From: Peltaster fructicola
Taxonomy: Eukaryota > Ascomycota > Dothideomycetes
Reading direction: 5' to 3'
DNA: 64,000 nt
Assembly (NCBI GenBank): GCA_001592805.2
Contig: CP051140.1
Location: 2,853,501 to 2,917,500 of the forward strand
Positions 42,105-52,813 of the stretch are shown here, piece by piece. The position numbers and the translations under genes were made by a program. The stretch's first letter is position 1. Each line of letters starts with the position of its first letter. Below the pieces are notes generated by a model that searched no databases, was not told where the DNA came from, and worked only from the letters and a program-made list of their open reading frames with translations.

Positions 42105-44890
42105 TTACTCCCAATCCTCCTTCCATTCCAGCGTGATATGGCGCAGCTCTCGGGTCAGTCTCCGTCTACTCTCCTCATCATCGACACCACCGCCACGAGC
42201 AAGACTTTCCACACGCTCAAGTCGCTGTATCAGGCCCGTCTGCTTATCTTGCAGTCTTAATTCTGCTTCTCTCCTCTCCTTAGCCTTGCGCGCAAGATAC
42301 TTGAGGTCGTTGTCCTTGATCGATCTCGCGAACACTCGTCGCATTCGCGCCGAGTAGAGCTGGCAAGACGTACCAATGCTCTCGCCATAAGCAGGTTGTA
42401 TGGTCTGGTTGAAGCGTTTGGCAATGTCGACGCCCTTTCTCACCTCTGGCTCAATCACCTCCTCGTAGCACTCTTCACACACTGTGAATGCTGGTACTGC
42501 GGGTATGTAATGCCACAGGCCGCCAAGGATGAGGGAATCGCGCTCACACTCTCGAAGACTAAGCTTGCGCTCCACCAAGAGCACGAATGGCATGGGGTTT
42601 GGCAGTGTCCGCAATGTGTGTGCTTGATCGTGCATTTCGATGATGGTGTTGAGGTATTGAGTGAACCTGTTTGTTGCTGCACGGAGAGAGCACCGCTTTT
42701 TCTCCCAAGACGATCGGCCTGGCAGCTTCTGAAAGAAGCCACTAAACGTAGGGAGCAGTCTCTCAAGCTTGCGTACATCGGTGTAACAGACTTGGAAGTC
42801 CCTGACAAACAGTCCTTCATTATCCTTCAAACCATACCATACGCGTACAGCTTCTTGACCCTTCGGACAAGGATCGGAGTTCGCATCGATATCTGCCAAG
42901 TCTCTAAACAGCTGCAGATCTGCGAGTCGTTGTTGCACTGTCAACAAATATGCTAGCCTGATCCAGGGAGAGCCGAATGCGCAGGCAATCTTGGTGTTGA
43001 GGTCGCAAGGAAGTGCTCGCCTGAAGTACTTCCTATAGACTGTGCGCTCAAAGATTGCTTCTATACACTTAGGACAGAAGTTGAGAGCTGGTGCACCGAC
43101 CATTGTGTACCAATCATCACGATTGGCGATGGGATCTGGTCGAGAGCAGTCTGGCAGACCTCGCTTGAGCATAGCTTCGGCTTCTTGCTTGGTAGGTCCT
43201 ATGACGTTAGCGTGAGACGCTCGAGAGACGAGCTCTGGACGGGATCCCGGTGCTCTTGGCTCGGTCGGGGAAGTACTTGTGAAAGAGTGACGCGCTGGTG
43301 GTGGTGGTCTGTTTGGCCCTCCAGCCACCACAGCCGATGCTGGAGCATAAGTGTCTGAATGATATTCTGGTACAATCGGTTGCCCAGGCCTTGCAGGAGG
43401 TAGCCACTGGTGATCTTGTTCGATTGGCATGTATACCTCAGGAGTCATTGGACCTTCGTTGACGGGATAGGGAAGTGCAGCTGGTCGAGATGAAACCGAT
43501 GCCAACCGTGGAACGCCAGGCGATGAATCTGCTCTCATGGAAGTGGACAAGCGAGATGGCGGTCTGGCATTATTGGGAGCTGCGCCTCTCCTTGTTGCGT
43601 TGGCGGCCAACAACTGATTCCAATCCAGGTCAGACGATGGCATCTGAGGCATACGAGGCATTGCTACGCTAGCAAATGGTGGCGGAGAATTGGTGCGAGA
43701 ACCTGCTTTCGAGCTCACGGCAGAGGCTCGTCTAGATTCCGGCGAGCTGTTCTGCTCCTGCGGCATCTCCTGGCTGTAACGAGGAGATCGAGCTGGTGGT
43801 GAAGATGACCGATGCGAATGCACTGAAGCTGCGGGTGATGTAGTGCGAGAACCAAGGCTTGACTCGCGATGGAAGGCTGGCGGATTCAGAGAAGCACTTT
43901 TGGAGCGAGATCGTGAGCGACCTTGGTTGCAGCAGCAAGTGCACTCGCCACAACCAACGGCGAAGGTCGGTATGAATTGTCGAGGTTTCGTGGTGCTTGC
44001 GTAGATGCTGCTGTATCTGTAGCACGTCTGGTGTCTCGAGAGGATGCTTCCTGAATGATGGATCGTCTTGTACCACTACCTTTCAGTGTCGACCGTCGGG
44101 TGTCATCGTCGCCATCGTCGATGACCATATCGTTCTTCCCACGATCCAGGTAGTCCTTTGCAGGTCGAGAAGGCGATGCACGCGGGCTGCGATCCTTGTG
44201 TGTGTCATGCAGAGTAGAGACACTAGGAGACAAGAGCGCCTCATTTGGAGCTGTATGTTGCCGCAAGGCTGTAGGCCTGGACATTGCATAAGGCGAAGCG
44301 GTCCTTTTGGGTAGTCCGTCCCGAGCATCGCTGAACTCGGTGTTGATCCTTGATGGTCTTCTGCGAGCCTTTCTGAGCCGCTCATCTTCGCTTGTGGGAG
44401 GTGTCAATACGCCTCGCTGACTCTTTCTGCCAGACTCTGAGTCTGACACCATGACGAAGCGACGCTCATGGAGGTTGGCATACTCCGCAACCTCTTCAAT
44501 CACAGGATCCTGATCGATGGTGCCTCGCGATGGTATCTCGTTCCGTGCCGAGTCTCGCAGGGCCCTGCTTCCACCCAGCTCTCTTGCCAGCGATCTTGCT
44601 TCACTCTCTACTGTTGGCTGCGGTGGCCATGTGTGGCGTGGCCGTCGTGGTAGGCCAGCTTGGCGACTTCGCTGTTCATCGGAGGAAAGTCCAGAATGTG
44701 GTGATCGCTGCCTGCTATTGTGATACCGTCCATCTGCTCTTCGTGCGTCGTGTCGACCAGAATCCGAGCCATAGGATTTCTCGTTGCGTACCGTCGTAGG
44801 ATTCAGATATTCGCGAGGCTTTGTGAATGAGTCGTGTCGTCGTGGAGGGCGGTAGTCGTGTAATTCGTAACGTGGGTCGTAGGAAGACAT
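42105..44890 (-). CDS. Unknown protein with paired CxxC motifs, one frame break
   Basis: Two minus-strand frames read as one protein of about 928 residues. The first 330 residues are Arg/Ser/Asp-rich ('MSSYDPRYELHDYRPPRRHD'); then comes an RS-like stretch 'GRSRSRSKSAS' and more disorder. The ordered C-terminal third has 'FCPKCIEAIF' and 'TVCEECYEEV', two CxxC pairs that could form one zinc site, then a basic coiled coil near the end. The first frame stops at 43886; the second is open well before that point. Lengths fit a single missing base (2,786 plus one is 929 codons), placed somewhere in about 43886-43990. I do not recognise a named family. Two separate genes are possible but would leave the second without an ATG near its start. 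Confidence 0.65.
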
Positions 44891-46085
44891 GATGGCGAAC
44901 TCAATACAAACTCGAAAGATGGTCGAGAAGTTGGGCCATCCTCGAGCTGACGCAAGGGATCAATGGTCCGGTGAGGTGAGGAGGATCGTGCAGTAGGAAC
45001 TAGAATCGATATATGTCAGCTTGAGAGGCCACTCTCTGCTGAGCGCCACGTCGTGCGAAGAAGAGCTGTGGGAGTCCGAAAATGACTGTGGTCGAATGTT
45101 GTGTTCTGTTAGGCGTCCATAGCGAGCAAGGAGTAGCTGAACCAGCCTGGATCAGAGTTCGAGCATTTACTGCGGCGGCACAGGCGTAGCGATCCTTCAA
45201 CATGTTGATTGGCAATGGTAAGCGCAAGTTATTTTGCTGCAGGGACACAAACGAAAGAGACGCCCTCACCGCTGTCCGTTACAACCAAGTACATAATCGA
45301 GACTATGACATCTCGACGTCTCGATCGCTCTACATGGGAGGCCTCACGAATCCTCATTATCTCCCACCCATGCAGTGGGCTTGCACCGGTGTTCACATTG
45401 AGACCGGTCAACGGGTAACAGCATCGATCGATGAGGCGACGAAGAAATAATGGTTTGCTTGCTATGTGCCATGTCACATCCCCAACCTGTGCTCCCTCGG
45501 GCACACAGGAGTGGATAATCACTGTCTTGGGAACGAGTGCTGCGTCATGCTCCGTCTTCCACTGTGGATGGACTCGAAAGTGGATGGGATGTTGTGCTTT
45601 AGCGTTGGCCACTGGTGTCTGACCGAATGGAACAACACGAGGAAGTCTGCCGAACCTTTCGTCATGCATTGAAAACCACCAGAAGCCGAAAGTCTGGCAC
45701 TGATGTATGCCAAGACCGACACGCAATTGATACGAGGCATGTCCGTGCTACCGAACAGTATTGCAATCTCATCGGAGTATCAGCGATGAAGGTTTCCGTG
45801 CCATGCAACCACAACGCAACCACGAGTCCTCATAGCGAGAGGTATAGCCGATTACAGTGGTAAGCTGTGCATAAGCTCGAGAGCTTTGAAGGAGATGCCT
45901 TCAGGCTGCCAAATAGTGATGAGACCGGCATGTTTCTTACACGCAGGCATCATTCCTTCACATGTATGTCCACGTCTATCACTGTGGTTCTTCAGCCAAG
46001 CAGAAAGCTTCTACCTGGTCAGCATGCTGCAGCCAAGAAGGCAAGAGAAAGCCACGGATCAAGGCGGTCGTGGGTCGAGCTGCAT
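44891..46085. other. Intergenic, no supported gene
   Basis: About 1.2 kb. It contains the promoter of the CxxC-protein gene. A minus-strand frame from an ATG at 45669 to 45229 encodes 146 residues without recognisable domain; it may be chance or a gene remnant. No RNA or repeat signal was seen. Confidence 0.4.
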
Positions 46086-46953
46086 TCACCATGGATATTG
46101 CTGTTCAGAAAGGTCAGCAGAGGCCGCCTAAATGTACAAGAGCCTCATACCTCATTCTGCCAGGTCCAGAAAGTACCGTTATCCTCTGTAGTCCTATCCA
46201 TGATGGTCTTGAGGCACTGCTGCACACTCTCGGAGACTGTCATCTGTCCTTGGACTTCCCAATCAACCATGATGTCAGCCATGTCAGTCCGGACCTCGCC
46301 TGGATGGAGGGCTATCACTGCCGTCGAGCTGCTTCTCTTCTTCAATTCTGCCGCCATATGCCGTAATGCCTGGTTCAATGCTGCTTTGGACGCGGCATAT
46401 GCAGCAAAACCATCTTCGAAATCATTGAACCTCGATGCTGAGCCAGAGTCGCTCGAAATGAAAACTATTAGCCCGATCTTGATGCCGGTGGCTAGTAGCT
46501 TCTGTGCAGTGATAATGGGGCCAATCGTGTTTGTCTGAAGATGTAGCATGAAATCCGAGTATGATCTTGTAATGTGAGGAGTGAAAGGATGTATACCAAT
46601 AACTTACGCCTCTGTCGCTCTGTTAGGATAACGCAGTACGCCTGCATTAATGATGAGGTAGTCGAGCTTCTCTAACCTCATCGTCGAGAGTTCCGTGGCC
46701 AGGTTCTTCGCCCTGATCAGTCACAGACTCTGCCTTCGAGATGATCTCTCACCTCAATGCTGGCCTCTGAGAGCATATCGCAGAGATGTAGGGAGCATTG
46801 CCAGGATGGAGTTCTCGGCCATAGTTGTTCGACAGAGGCTTCACTTCTCACAGTTGCGTAGACTAGGTCGTTGCCAGCCTCGAGTATCTGCCGAACAAAC
46901 TCATGCCCTATGCCCCGAGAAGCACCAATAACAGCCCACCTCTTTTGACTCAT
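46086..46953 (-). CDS. Short-chain dehydrogenase/reductase with tiny last exon
   Basis: Four exons (46953-46753, 46705-46608, 46565-46151, 46100-46086) give 242 residues. The NAD(P)-binding motif 'VIGASRGIG' is at residues 8-16, 'LIINAG' follows, and the catalytic pair is Tyr156/Lys160 in 'YAASK'. The last coding exon has only 15 bases and supplies the conserved ending '...EQYPW', matching the GTFWTW...YPW tail of carbonyl-reductase-like members. Without the last intron the frame ends a few residues early. Introns are 42-50 nt; two use AAG acceptors. Substrate unknown; the family reduces carbonyls or oxidises alcohols in the cytosol. Gene is divergent from cytochrome c. Confidence 0.85.
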
Positions 46954-47473
46954 GGCTGGTATCGTGCCTGCTGGTGAAGTAAGTTGTCGCGTGCTAGACA
47001 AGATCGTAGATTACGAGCATCGTGGCGCAACAACGACGTCAGCAACCGGGTGTGACAGCCTGGCGACATGTACGCCACAACAAATGTCCCAGTTCTCAGT
47101 CAGAGCCTCGGATCAGCATCTCGGACAACCCAGAATTAGGCTCGTGAATGCGCAATAGCAGATTGAGTTCGTTGATTTGCCATCCACGGCTATAGTGGCA
47201 GCGGGTGCACCGTGTTATTGCCAGCGTTATGTTGGCAGGGAGGATTCGGAGGAAATCAAGCTGTAAACGAAAATGTTGTGATTGGCTACGTTTGCGGCGA
47301 TTCAACCTGGCTCCCTGCCTGTGCTCGGAGGTGATCACTTTTTTGTTTCTATCCCATCACTTTCATCTGACACTGTATTCCAACCACTTATCAGTCCCAT
47401 ACGACAATCACATCCTGATCGCCTCGAGCATCTTCAATAAGTCGAACCACACTACGAACCACACATCTTCACA
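46954..47473. promoter_or_regulatory. Divergent promoter of the dehydrogenase and cytochrome c genes
   Basis: A 520-base region between opposite starts. The right part is a pyrimidine- and CA-rich leader before the cytochrome c ATG. A CCAAT-type element could be expected for cytochrome c but I do not call one. Confidence 0.45.
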
Positions 47474-47996
47474 ATGGGCAAGGAAAGCTTCTCGGAAGGT
47501 ATGCTTCGCCCCAAGAGACGGCGTGGATCTGCGTATCGAGCATCGGGATGTCAAGCATCACCTGTTGGATCACCGCGGATTCATCGCTTTGTCGTCGCTG
47601 CGTCTGCAGGATTGTATCTGACTGGTATCGATAGGTGACGTCAAGAAGGGTGCCAACCTCTTCAAGACTCGATGTGCGCAGTGCCACAACCTCAAGGAGG
47701 GCGAGGGCAACAAGATCGGTCCAAACCTTCACGGTCTCTTCGGCCGTCACACTGGTCAGGTTGAGGGCTTCTCATACTCCGAGGCCAACAAGCAGAAGGG
47801 CATTGAGTGGAACAACGATACCCTAGTAAGGATGAAAAGCACGAGACGAAAAGGCAATCGCTGACATCTATATCAGTTCGAGTACCTCGAGAACCCAAAG
47901 AAGTACATCCCAGGAACCAAGATGGCATTCGGAGGTCTGAAGAAGGGCAAGGACAGGAACGACCTGATCTCTTTCCTTGCAGCAGAGACAAAGTAG
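47474..47996 (+). CDS. CYC1: Cytochrome c
   Basis: Three exons (47474-47498, 47635-47825, 47877-47996) encode 111 residues. It carries electrons from complex III to complex IV in the mitochondrial intermembrane space. The haem-attachment motif is Cys22-A-Q-Cys25-His26 ('[20 protein letters not shown]'), and the sixth ligand is Met88 in '[11 protein letters not shown]'. The N-terminus '[19 protein letters not shown]' is typical of filamentous fungi. Intron 1 (136 nt) and intron 2 (51 nt) have GTATGC...TAG and GTAAGG...CAG ends. The first exon is only 25 bases, and intron positions keep the frame. It is convergent with the seryl-tRNA synthetase gene. Confidence 0.97.
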
Positions 47997-48198
47997 AGGA
48001 GCACATGAGCAGCGAACCTGTAAAACTATCACCTGAGATGCATTCGAGATACGATAGACGGCGTGTAGACATATGCGACCTTTAGAACCGGGCCCAATCC
48101 ACACCTTGGAAGTCATCAGGGAGTTGTTCCACCTGGTGGGCTACGAGCCATGCAGATGAGACCATTTGGTGTGCTATAAAATGAATCTTCGCTCTACT

Positions 48199-49679
48199 TC
48201 ATTTCTCTCTGGCTATGAATTCAAGCTCGCCTGGCATCCACTTTCGCAAGCATTCGGGCACTCTGACAGCCTTCTTTGGCTCTTCCCAGCCATTCTCGAT
48301 GATTGCAGCAGCACTCTGGGCACAGCCAGCGCAGTGCCATTGATGGTCCATGGGAAGCTTAGTCCGGATCTGCCCTCTACCTTCAATCTTGTGCCAAGGC
48401 GTCTTGCCTGGTAGTCTGTGCACATGCTGGCGCTGCTTACTTCGCCGTAGCCATCGTCAATGCTTGTTCTCGAAGGAAAGAAGGCCTCAATATCGATCTT
48501 GCGAATGGATGAGGCACCGAGGTCAGTCGTAGGCATCTCCAAAATGCGAGCATGTAGCCCAAGAGTCGTCAGGATTTCTGCTTGGATGGACAGGAGTTCG
48601 TTGAACACCTCATCTGACTGACTCTGCTCGGTCTCACCACTGTCAAACCGTGGTGCCTCCTCAGAAGAGTCGTATGATGGCAATGTCCATGCAAACATTT
48701 CAACTTTGGTGAATTCGTGGACTCGATACAGTCCTTTGGTGTCGACACCTCTGGCTCCAGCCTCTGCTCGATAGCAGCGTGACGCACCGATTACCTTGCG
48801 AGGTAGATCTGATGCTGTGAACGTCTTGTTGGCTTGTGAGCCTGCAAACGCGATCTCTGCTGTTCCTGAGAGGACTAATCCTGGCTTGTCGGCGTCTGCT
48901 TGTATCGCATAAACTTGCGTCTCGCCATGCTGATCCCTAGGCATGAAGCCACAAGCAGCGGCGATGTGAGAGTAGACCAAGCTTGGCGGTGTCTGCACAG
49001 TCCAGCCATGTTTGAGGGCAACTGAGATAGCATACTGCACCAAAGCTTGCTCCAACAATGCTCCCTCGTTCTTGAGGTTGTAGAATCCCCAGCCACTTGT
49101 GGTTGCACTGCCTTCAAAGTCGAGTATATCAAGCTCTTTACCGATGTCCACATGGCTCGGCCCTGCTGTGCGCGACTTCTCTTCATTGATGAAACCTTTC
49201 ACATCAGCTGTCTCACCTACTGGCGACTCGAGTGAGCTGAGGTTGGGTAATTCCAATGCTAGTGCTTCCATCTCGTCATGTGTAGCCTTCTCTTCCTTCT
49301 CGAATGCTGTCAGCTCTTCCTTGAGTTGTTTCGCCTCTTGCAGAAGCGCGTCGCGACTGGTGATGGCATCCTTCTGCTTCAGCTGCTTGCCCAATGCATT
49401 GTTTCGTTGACGAAGCGTAAGAGCTTCTCTTTGACGATCAACTAGAGCATTGTGAAGCTCGAGGATTCGCCAGCCATTACGGGACTGCTTTGGATAGTTC
49501 CGCTGCTCGCAATTCGTCTCGTAAAGTCCAGGATTCTGTCGAATATGTTTCAGATCGAGGACGGGCTTGGGCGCAAAGGCCGGTCGTGTGTATTGCTTCG
49601 TCGTGCAGCCGCCGACAGTAAGTGGCACTCTCAGCGATCGAGCATGGCGAAGACAACAAGGACCAGCTCGCGCTGGCAT
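48199..49679 (-). CDS. DIA4: Mitochondrial seryl-tRNA synthetase, one frame break
   Basis: About 493 residues. A basic presequence (about 1-40) precedes 'VLDLKHIRQNPGLYETNCEQ' and a long antiparallel coiled coil that grips tRNA(Ser). The class II core follows, with motif 2 around 'ASRCYRAEAGARGVDTKGLY' and 'RVHEFTKVEMFAW', and motif 3 'SFPWTINGTALAVPRVL'. The frame changes inside motif 3: one more base at about 48309 gives 'VL-AAIIENGWEEPKKAVRVP' and the family-type end, and 1,481 plus one base is 494 codons. Without it the last part of motif 3 is lost. The plus-strand reading 'gattgcagcagc' would be expected to have a doubled C. Start at 49679 is the first ATG. Likely a dedicated mitochondrial enzyme. 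Confidence 0.9.
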
Positions 49680-50458
49680 TGACAAAGATCTGTCAATAAG
49701 ATTTTATGAAGTGTTGTGTTTGGTATGCAGCTGGCTACAATTCCAAGCTATGAACATGAAAAATGCTTACTCATCGCATTCGAGCTGCACCATCAAGTCT
49801 TGCCTGATCATGTAGCAGTCGAATTGGAGCGAGCCGAATACATGAGTCCTCTCGCCATGTGCCGTCAGTCGTGCTCCGATGTTGTGCATATTTGCCTCAT
49901 CTTCGTCCGGATCGCCCAAGCAGACTTAAGCTGCCAGGAGAGCGCAGTGGTTCGTGTCATAACCTGACGATCTACTTTCGGACAAGGAGCGCACTCGCAT
50001 CGTGCAATATGTAGCATATCCGGTCTCTCTCAGGTCTACTGATACCACACGGACGGCAAGCCTGTAAGAAGCCTGGGCCTTATTGCGTGTGAAGCTCATC
50101 TGCTATTGAGATTATTGTGAGCAAACAACCACATCAACCTTGACTGCAAGCCGACGATATGTCCTAGCCTCCTTCATTTGCTTAGAAATGGAGCTGTCAT
50201 ATGAACTCAATACAACACTTGGAGGCGAAAATGATTGGCAGTGAATGAGCGAATACGAAGAGGATTGCGGCGTAGCGTCAGGACGGCAAGCAAACACTCC
50301 TTGGGGTTCTGCTGCTAGGCGGCAACGTCGTCAGCGTCTCGTCCCTACAACCACACCCTTTCTACTTCACGCTTATCCTTCTCTTCTTCCTTCTACTACC
50401 ATTTCAGGTATCGCATTTCATACTACACTACCTACAGCTACATCTCCAGCCCGTCAAG
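49680..50458. other. Divergent intergenic region
   Basis: These 779 bases separate the starts of the seryl-tRNA synthetase (minus) and a membrane protein (plus). The last 120 bases are a pyrimidine-rich leader ('cttctcttccttctacta'), common in well-expressed fungal genes. No gene is seen. Confidence 0.5.
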
Positions 50459-51664
50459 ATGTCTGGCGTTGCGGCTCAGGCCCTTTCTCATGTCGTTCGT
50501 CGCGGTCTCGAACACATGCCAACCACAACAGATGGCCTCGACGACCTTACCAGGCTTGATTTTTCAATCTTCACTCTGATCCCGGTCGCCGTTGTCCTTA
50601 TCACCACCATTTTCTTGATCTGTTCGGTGGGTAACCCGGCATGTATACTGCACTAGTACTAACGAACAAAGGTCGATTACACTGTGGGATCCGTCATGGC
50701 CTCTCTTACAATGATCGAATCTCCTTCTACCACTACCATCGTCGAGACAGCACCACCAGCATACTCTGATGAGCCAGATGCCCCACTCGAGAAGAAGATG
50801 GATGTTGCAGATGTCGAGGTCGTTGTGATCGATCACAAGCCAATTACCGCCAGCGTCGTTGGCACCATCAAGCACCTACACCGTATTGGAGGCTTCCGCG
50901 CTCGCTGGAGAGGTCTGGGCTGGAGCATCATCTACCACTTCGCTGTCAACTTCGTCGGCCATCTCTTCGGCGGACTATTCTCTGGCGTGTTGGGACATAT
51001 CCTCGCTCAAGGTCTTGGTTATACCCTCTCTGTTGTCCTCATGTGCCGTCTGCACATGGTCTGGACACACGCCATGATCGCCACACCAACCAGCACTTCC
51101 TGGTCTGAGCGATTCATTCCACGCAAGCAGTGCAAGCCACTTCTGCTCGCATCCCTTAACTACGCTGTTGCCCAGCAGTCAATCATTGTTCTGCCAGCTA
51201 TGCTCCTCCTCGTTCTCTCGCCAATCGTCTTTGCATTCCCAGGACTCACACAGGCCAGCACTCTCCAGGTTGCCTTCCTCGCCTTCCACGTCGTGGCACT
51301 CCCAACCATCGCAATCCTTGCAGCTCTGTTCATTTACCTTCCGGCGGCAAGCACTCTCGCACGCGTTGAGGCTTGCCTTCTTCCACAAGGTCGAGAGACT
51401 ATCGTGCCATTCGACCGCATGGCCATTGTCGGAGACCTCGACCTCAATGAACGTGGTAGCGCAAAGAAGCTCAACGCTGCTGCTTGGAAGTCTTTCACCA
51501 ACGCAACTCGACTCCGACTCGTCAAGCTTTTCGTCAAGCTCGTCGCTTTCCAGGTCGCTGTCATTCTGGTCTCCCTTCATGTCCTGGGTGCCATCGCATA
51601 CTTCAGCAACCCTGAGCAGGTTTCGGCTGCATTCCGACAGCTGTCGTCCAACATGCCTTGGTGA
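50459..51664 (+). CDS. Multispan membrane protein, conserved fungal type, unknown
   Basis: Two exons (50459-50626, 50672-51664) give 386 residues. The 45-nt intron has a perfect TACTAAC branch site and an AAAG acceptor. About six hydrophobic segments are visible, the first around residues 36-55 ('LIPVAVVLITTIFLICS'), others around 'GLFSGVLGHILAQGLGYTLS', 'IVLPAMLLLVLSPIVFAFPG' and the C-terminal 'LVKLFVKLVAFQVAVILVSL'. A soluble segment near residues 70-115 contains 'GGFRARWRGLGWSIIYHF', with a basic R-R-G pattern. I do not recognise a named transporter or enzyme. Codon use is biased to C-ending codons, suggesting good expression. Confidence 0.75.
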
Positions 51665-52188
51665 GTGATTGCGGTGCATCGCATCACTTGGTAAACATGA
51701 GTCATACCACATTTAGACTATCCGGCGCACATCCTGTGCAGATACTCCCGTCATGTAACATGTATACATTCTCTTTGGTGTACCATGACCCAGTACCTAG
51801 TCGTTGACAACGCTGCCATGTGACTGTTCCTTACCTATAACACCGATATGCTCTGCCGTCTAGGACCTCGCAGCAGATGTGCTCTACCCTGTGCTCCACC
51901 TGTGCTGACGATCGACGAGCCGTGTGCAGATGCTGCTGCGGTTCTGTCTTGTGTTCACAAATAAGTGAATTCCCATCAATGTCTGTACGGTATTGCACAT
52001 GAATAGCGTCTACGGCCTTCGCTCGCCAACGACATTGTGACGACGCCTCTCTCGACAGCAGAGACAAACACTCTCGGTGAGCTCCATGGCAAGAAAGCAC
52101 AAAAAAAGTACAGTGATTCGATTGCAGGTTATGCACTCCCAATTGTGCCTAGAGATTCCAGACTGCACGACGTAGAAACCTCCCTTTT

Positions 52189-52318
52189 CCACACGATGGG
52201 ATTCGAACCCACGACTTCGCCGACTTAAACACCTGCTCAAGACCGTAGTTTTGTACGCCGTACCCCGGGTAACCAGGGCTGGCGGTCGGGGACGTGTAAA
52301 CCACTTCACTACGCGTGG
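52189..52318 (-). tRNA. tRNA-like sequence, possibly intron-bearing or a pseudogene
   Basis: On the minus strand an A box 'TAGTGAAGTGG' (52301-52311) and a B box 'GGTTCGAATCC' (52199-52209) both fit Pol III consensus. A T stem-loop is present, and the outer arms CCACGCG (52312-52318) and CGTGTGG (52189-52195) pair over all seven positions with one G-U. The D-arm pattern (GTG...CAC) resembles Ser/Leu type. The 130-base span needs an intron or an insertion of about 45-55 bases. I could not place an anticodon loop with the invariant U33, so the anticodon is unknown and it may be a pseudogene. Confidence 0.45.
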
Positions 52319-52639
52319 AAGAATCGGTGGAAGGACGGCTGCAAATGCGGTACAGATAGTATGCGAAGCATGTGATCAGCGGCCAGTGCGGCTTGTGTAC
52401 TATTCGTGCCGCCTACCTTCTTGGTGTCAATACACAGGTCATGTCTTAAGACACTCTGAGCAGCGACGTACCTTGGAAGACGCAAAGATGCCTTGCATAG
52501 CAGTACTCAACCTTACCACTCAGTCCGCGTGCCAGGCGCAGTAGAGCCCTTCGACATCCTCACCGGACTGTCGACTGCGTTATGCTCTGAAGGACGCTTT
52601 GCCGAACACCACCACGATGTTGTGCGCCGGTGATGCGTG

Positions 52640-52813
52640 CTAGGTGTACCAGAATGCCTCAACACCAGCCTCGGAGCACTCAAGTGTGTTACAGCCTCGT
52701 TCGTGATTGTCGAATCGACAGGTGAGATTGGACTTCCCGCAATACAACATAACAGAATGCCAAGAAGAAGCACAAATGCTGACGACGCAGAAGAAGCGAA
52801 GTAAAACAAGCAT
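52640..52813 (-). CDS. Candidate small secreted cysteine-containing protein
   Basis: A 57-residue frame with an ATG. The N-terminus 'MLVLLRFFCVVSICASS' is hydrophobic like a signal peptide. The mature part 'YCGKSNLTCRFDNHERGC' and 'NTLECSEAGVEAFWYT' has four cysteines in about 33 residues, spaced C-x6-C-x8-C-x4-C. This is a familiar style for small secreted fungal proteins. No homologue is recognised, the frame is short, and a frame overlapping it is also open, so it may be chance or one exon of a larger gene. Confidence 0.28.
   Translation of the reverse strand: MLVLLRFFCVVSICASSWHSVMLYCGKSNLTCRFDNHERGCNTLECSEAGVEAFWYT

Noticed and set aside
45229-45669. Minus-strand 146-residue frame
   Set aside because: No family is recognised and frames overlap on both strands; at most a remnant, so it was kept only as a note in the intergenic entry.
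52010-52309. Protein frame ending in 'SRRSRGFESHRVEKGG'
   Set aside because: This is the familiar false translation of a tRNA-like sequence; the span coincides with the A and B boxes.
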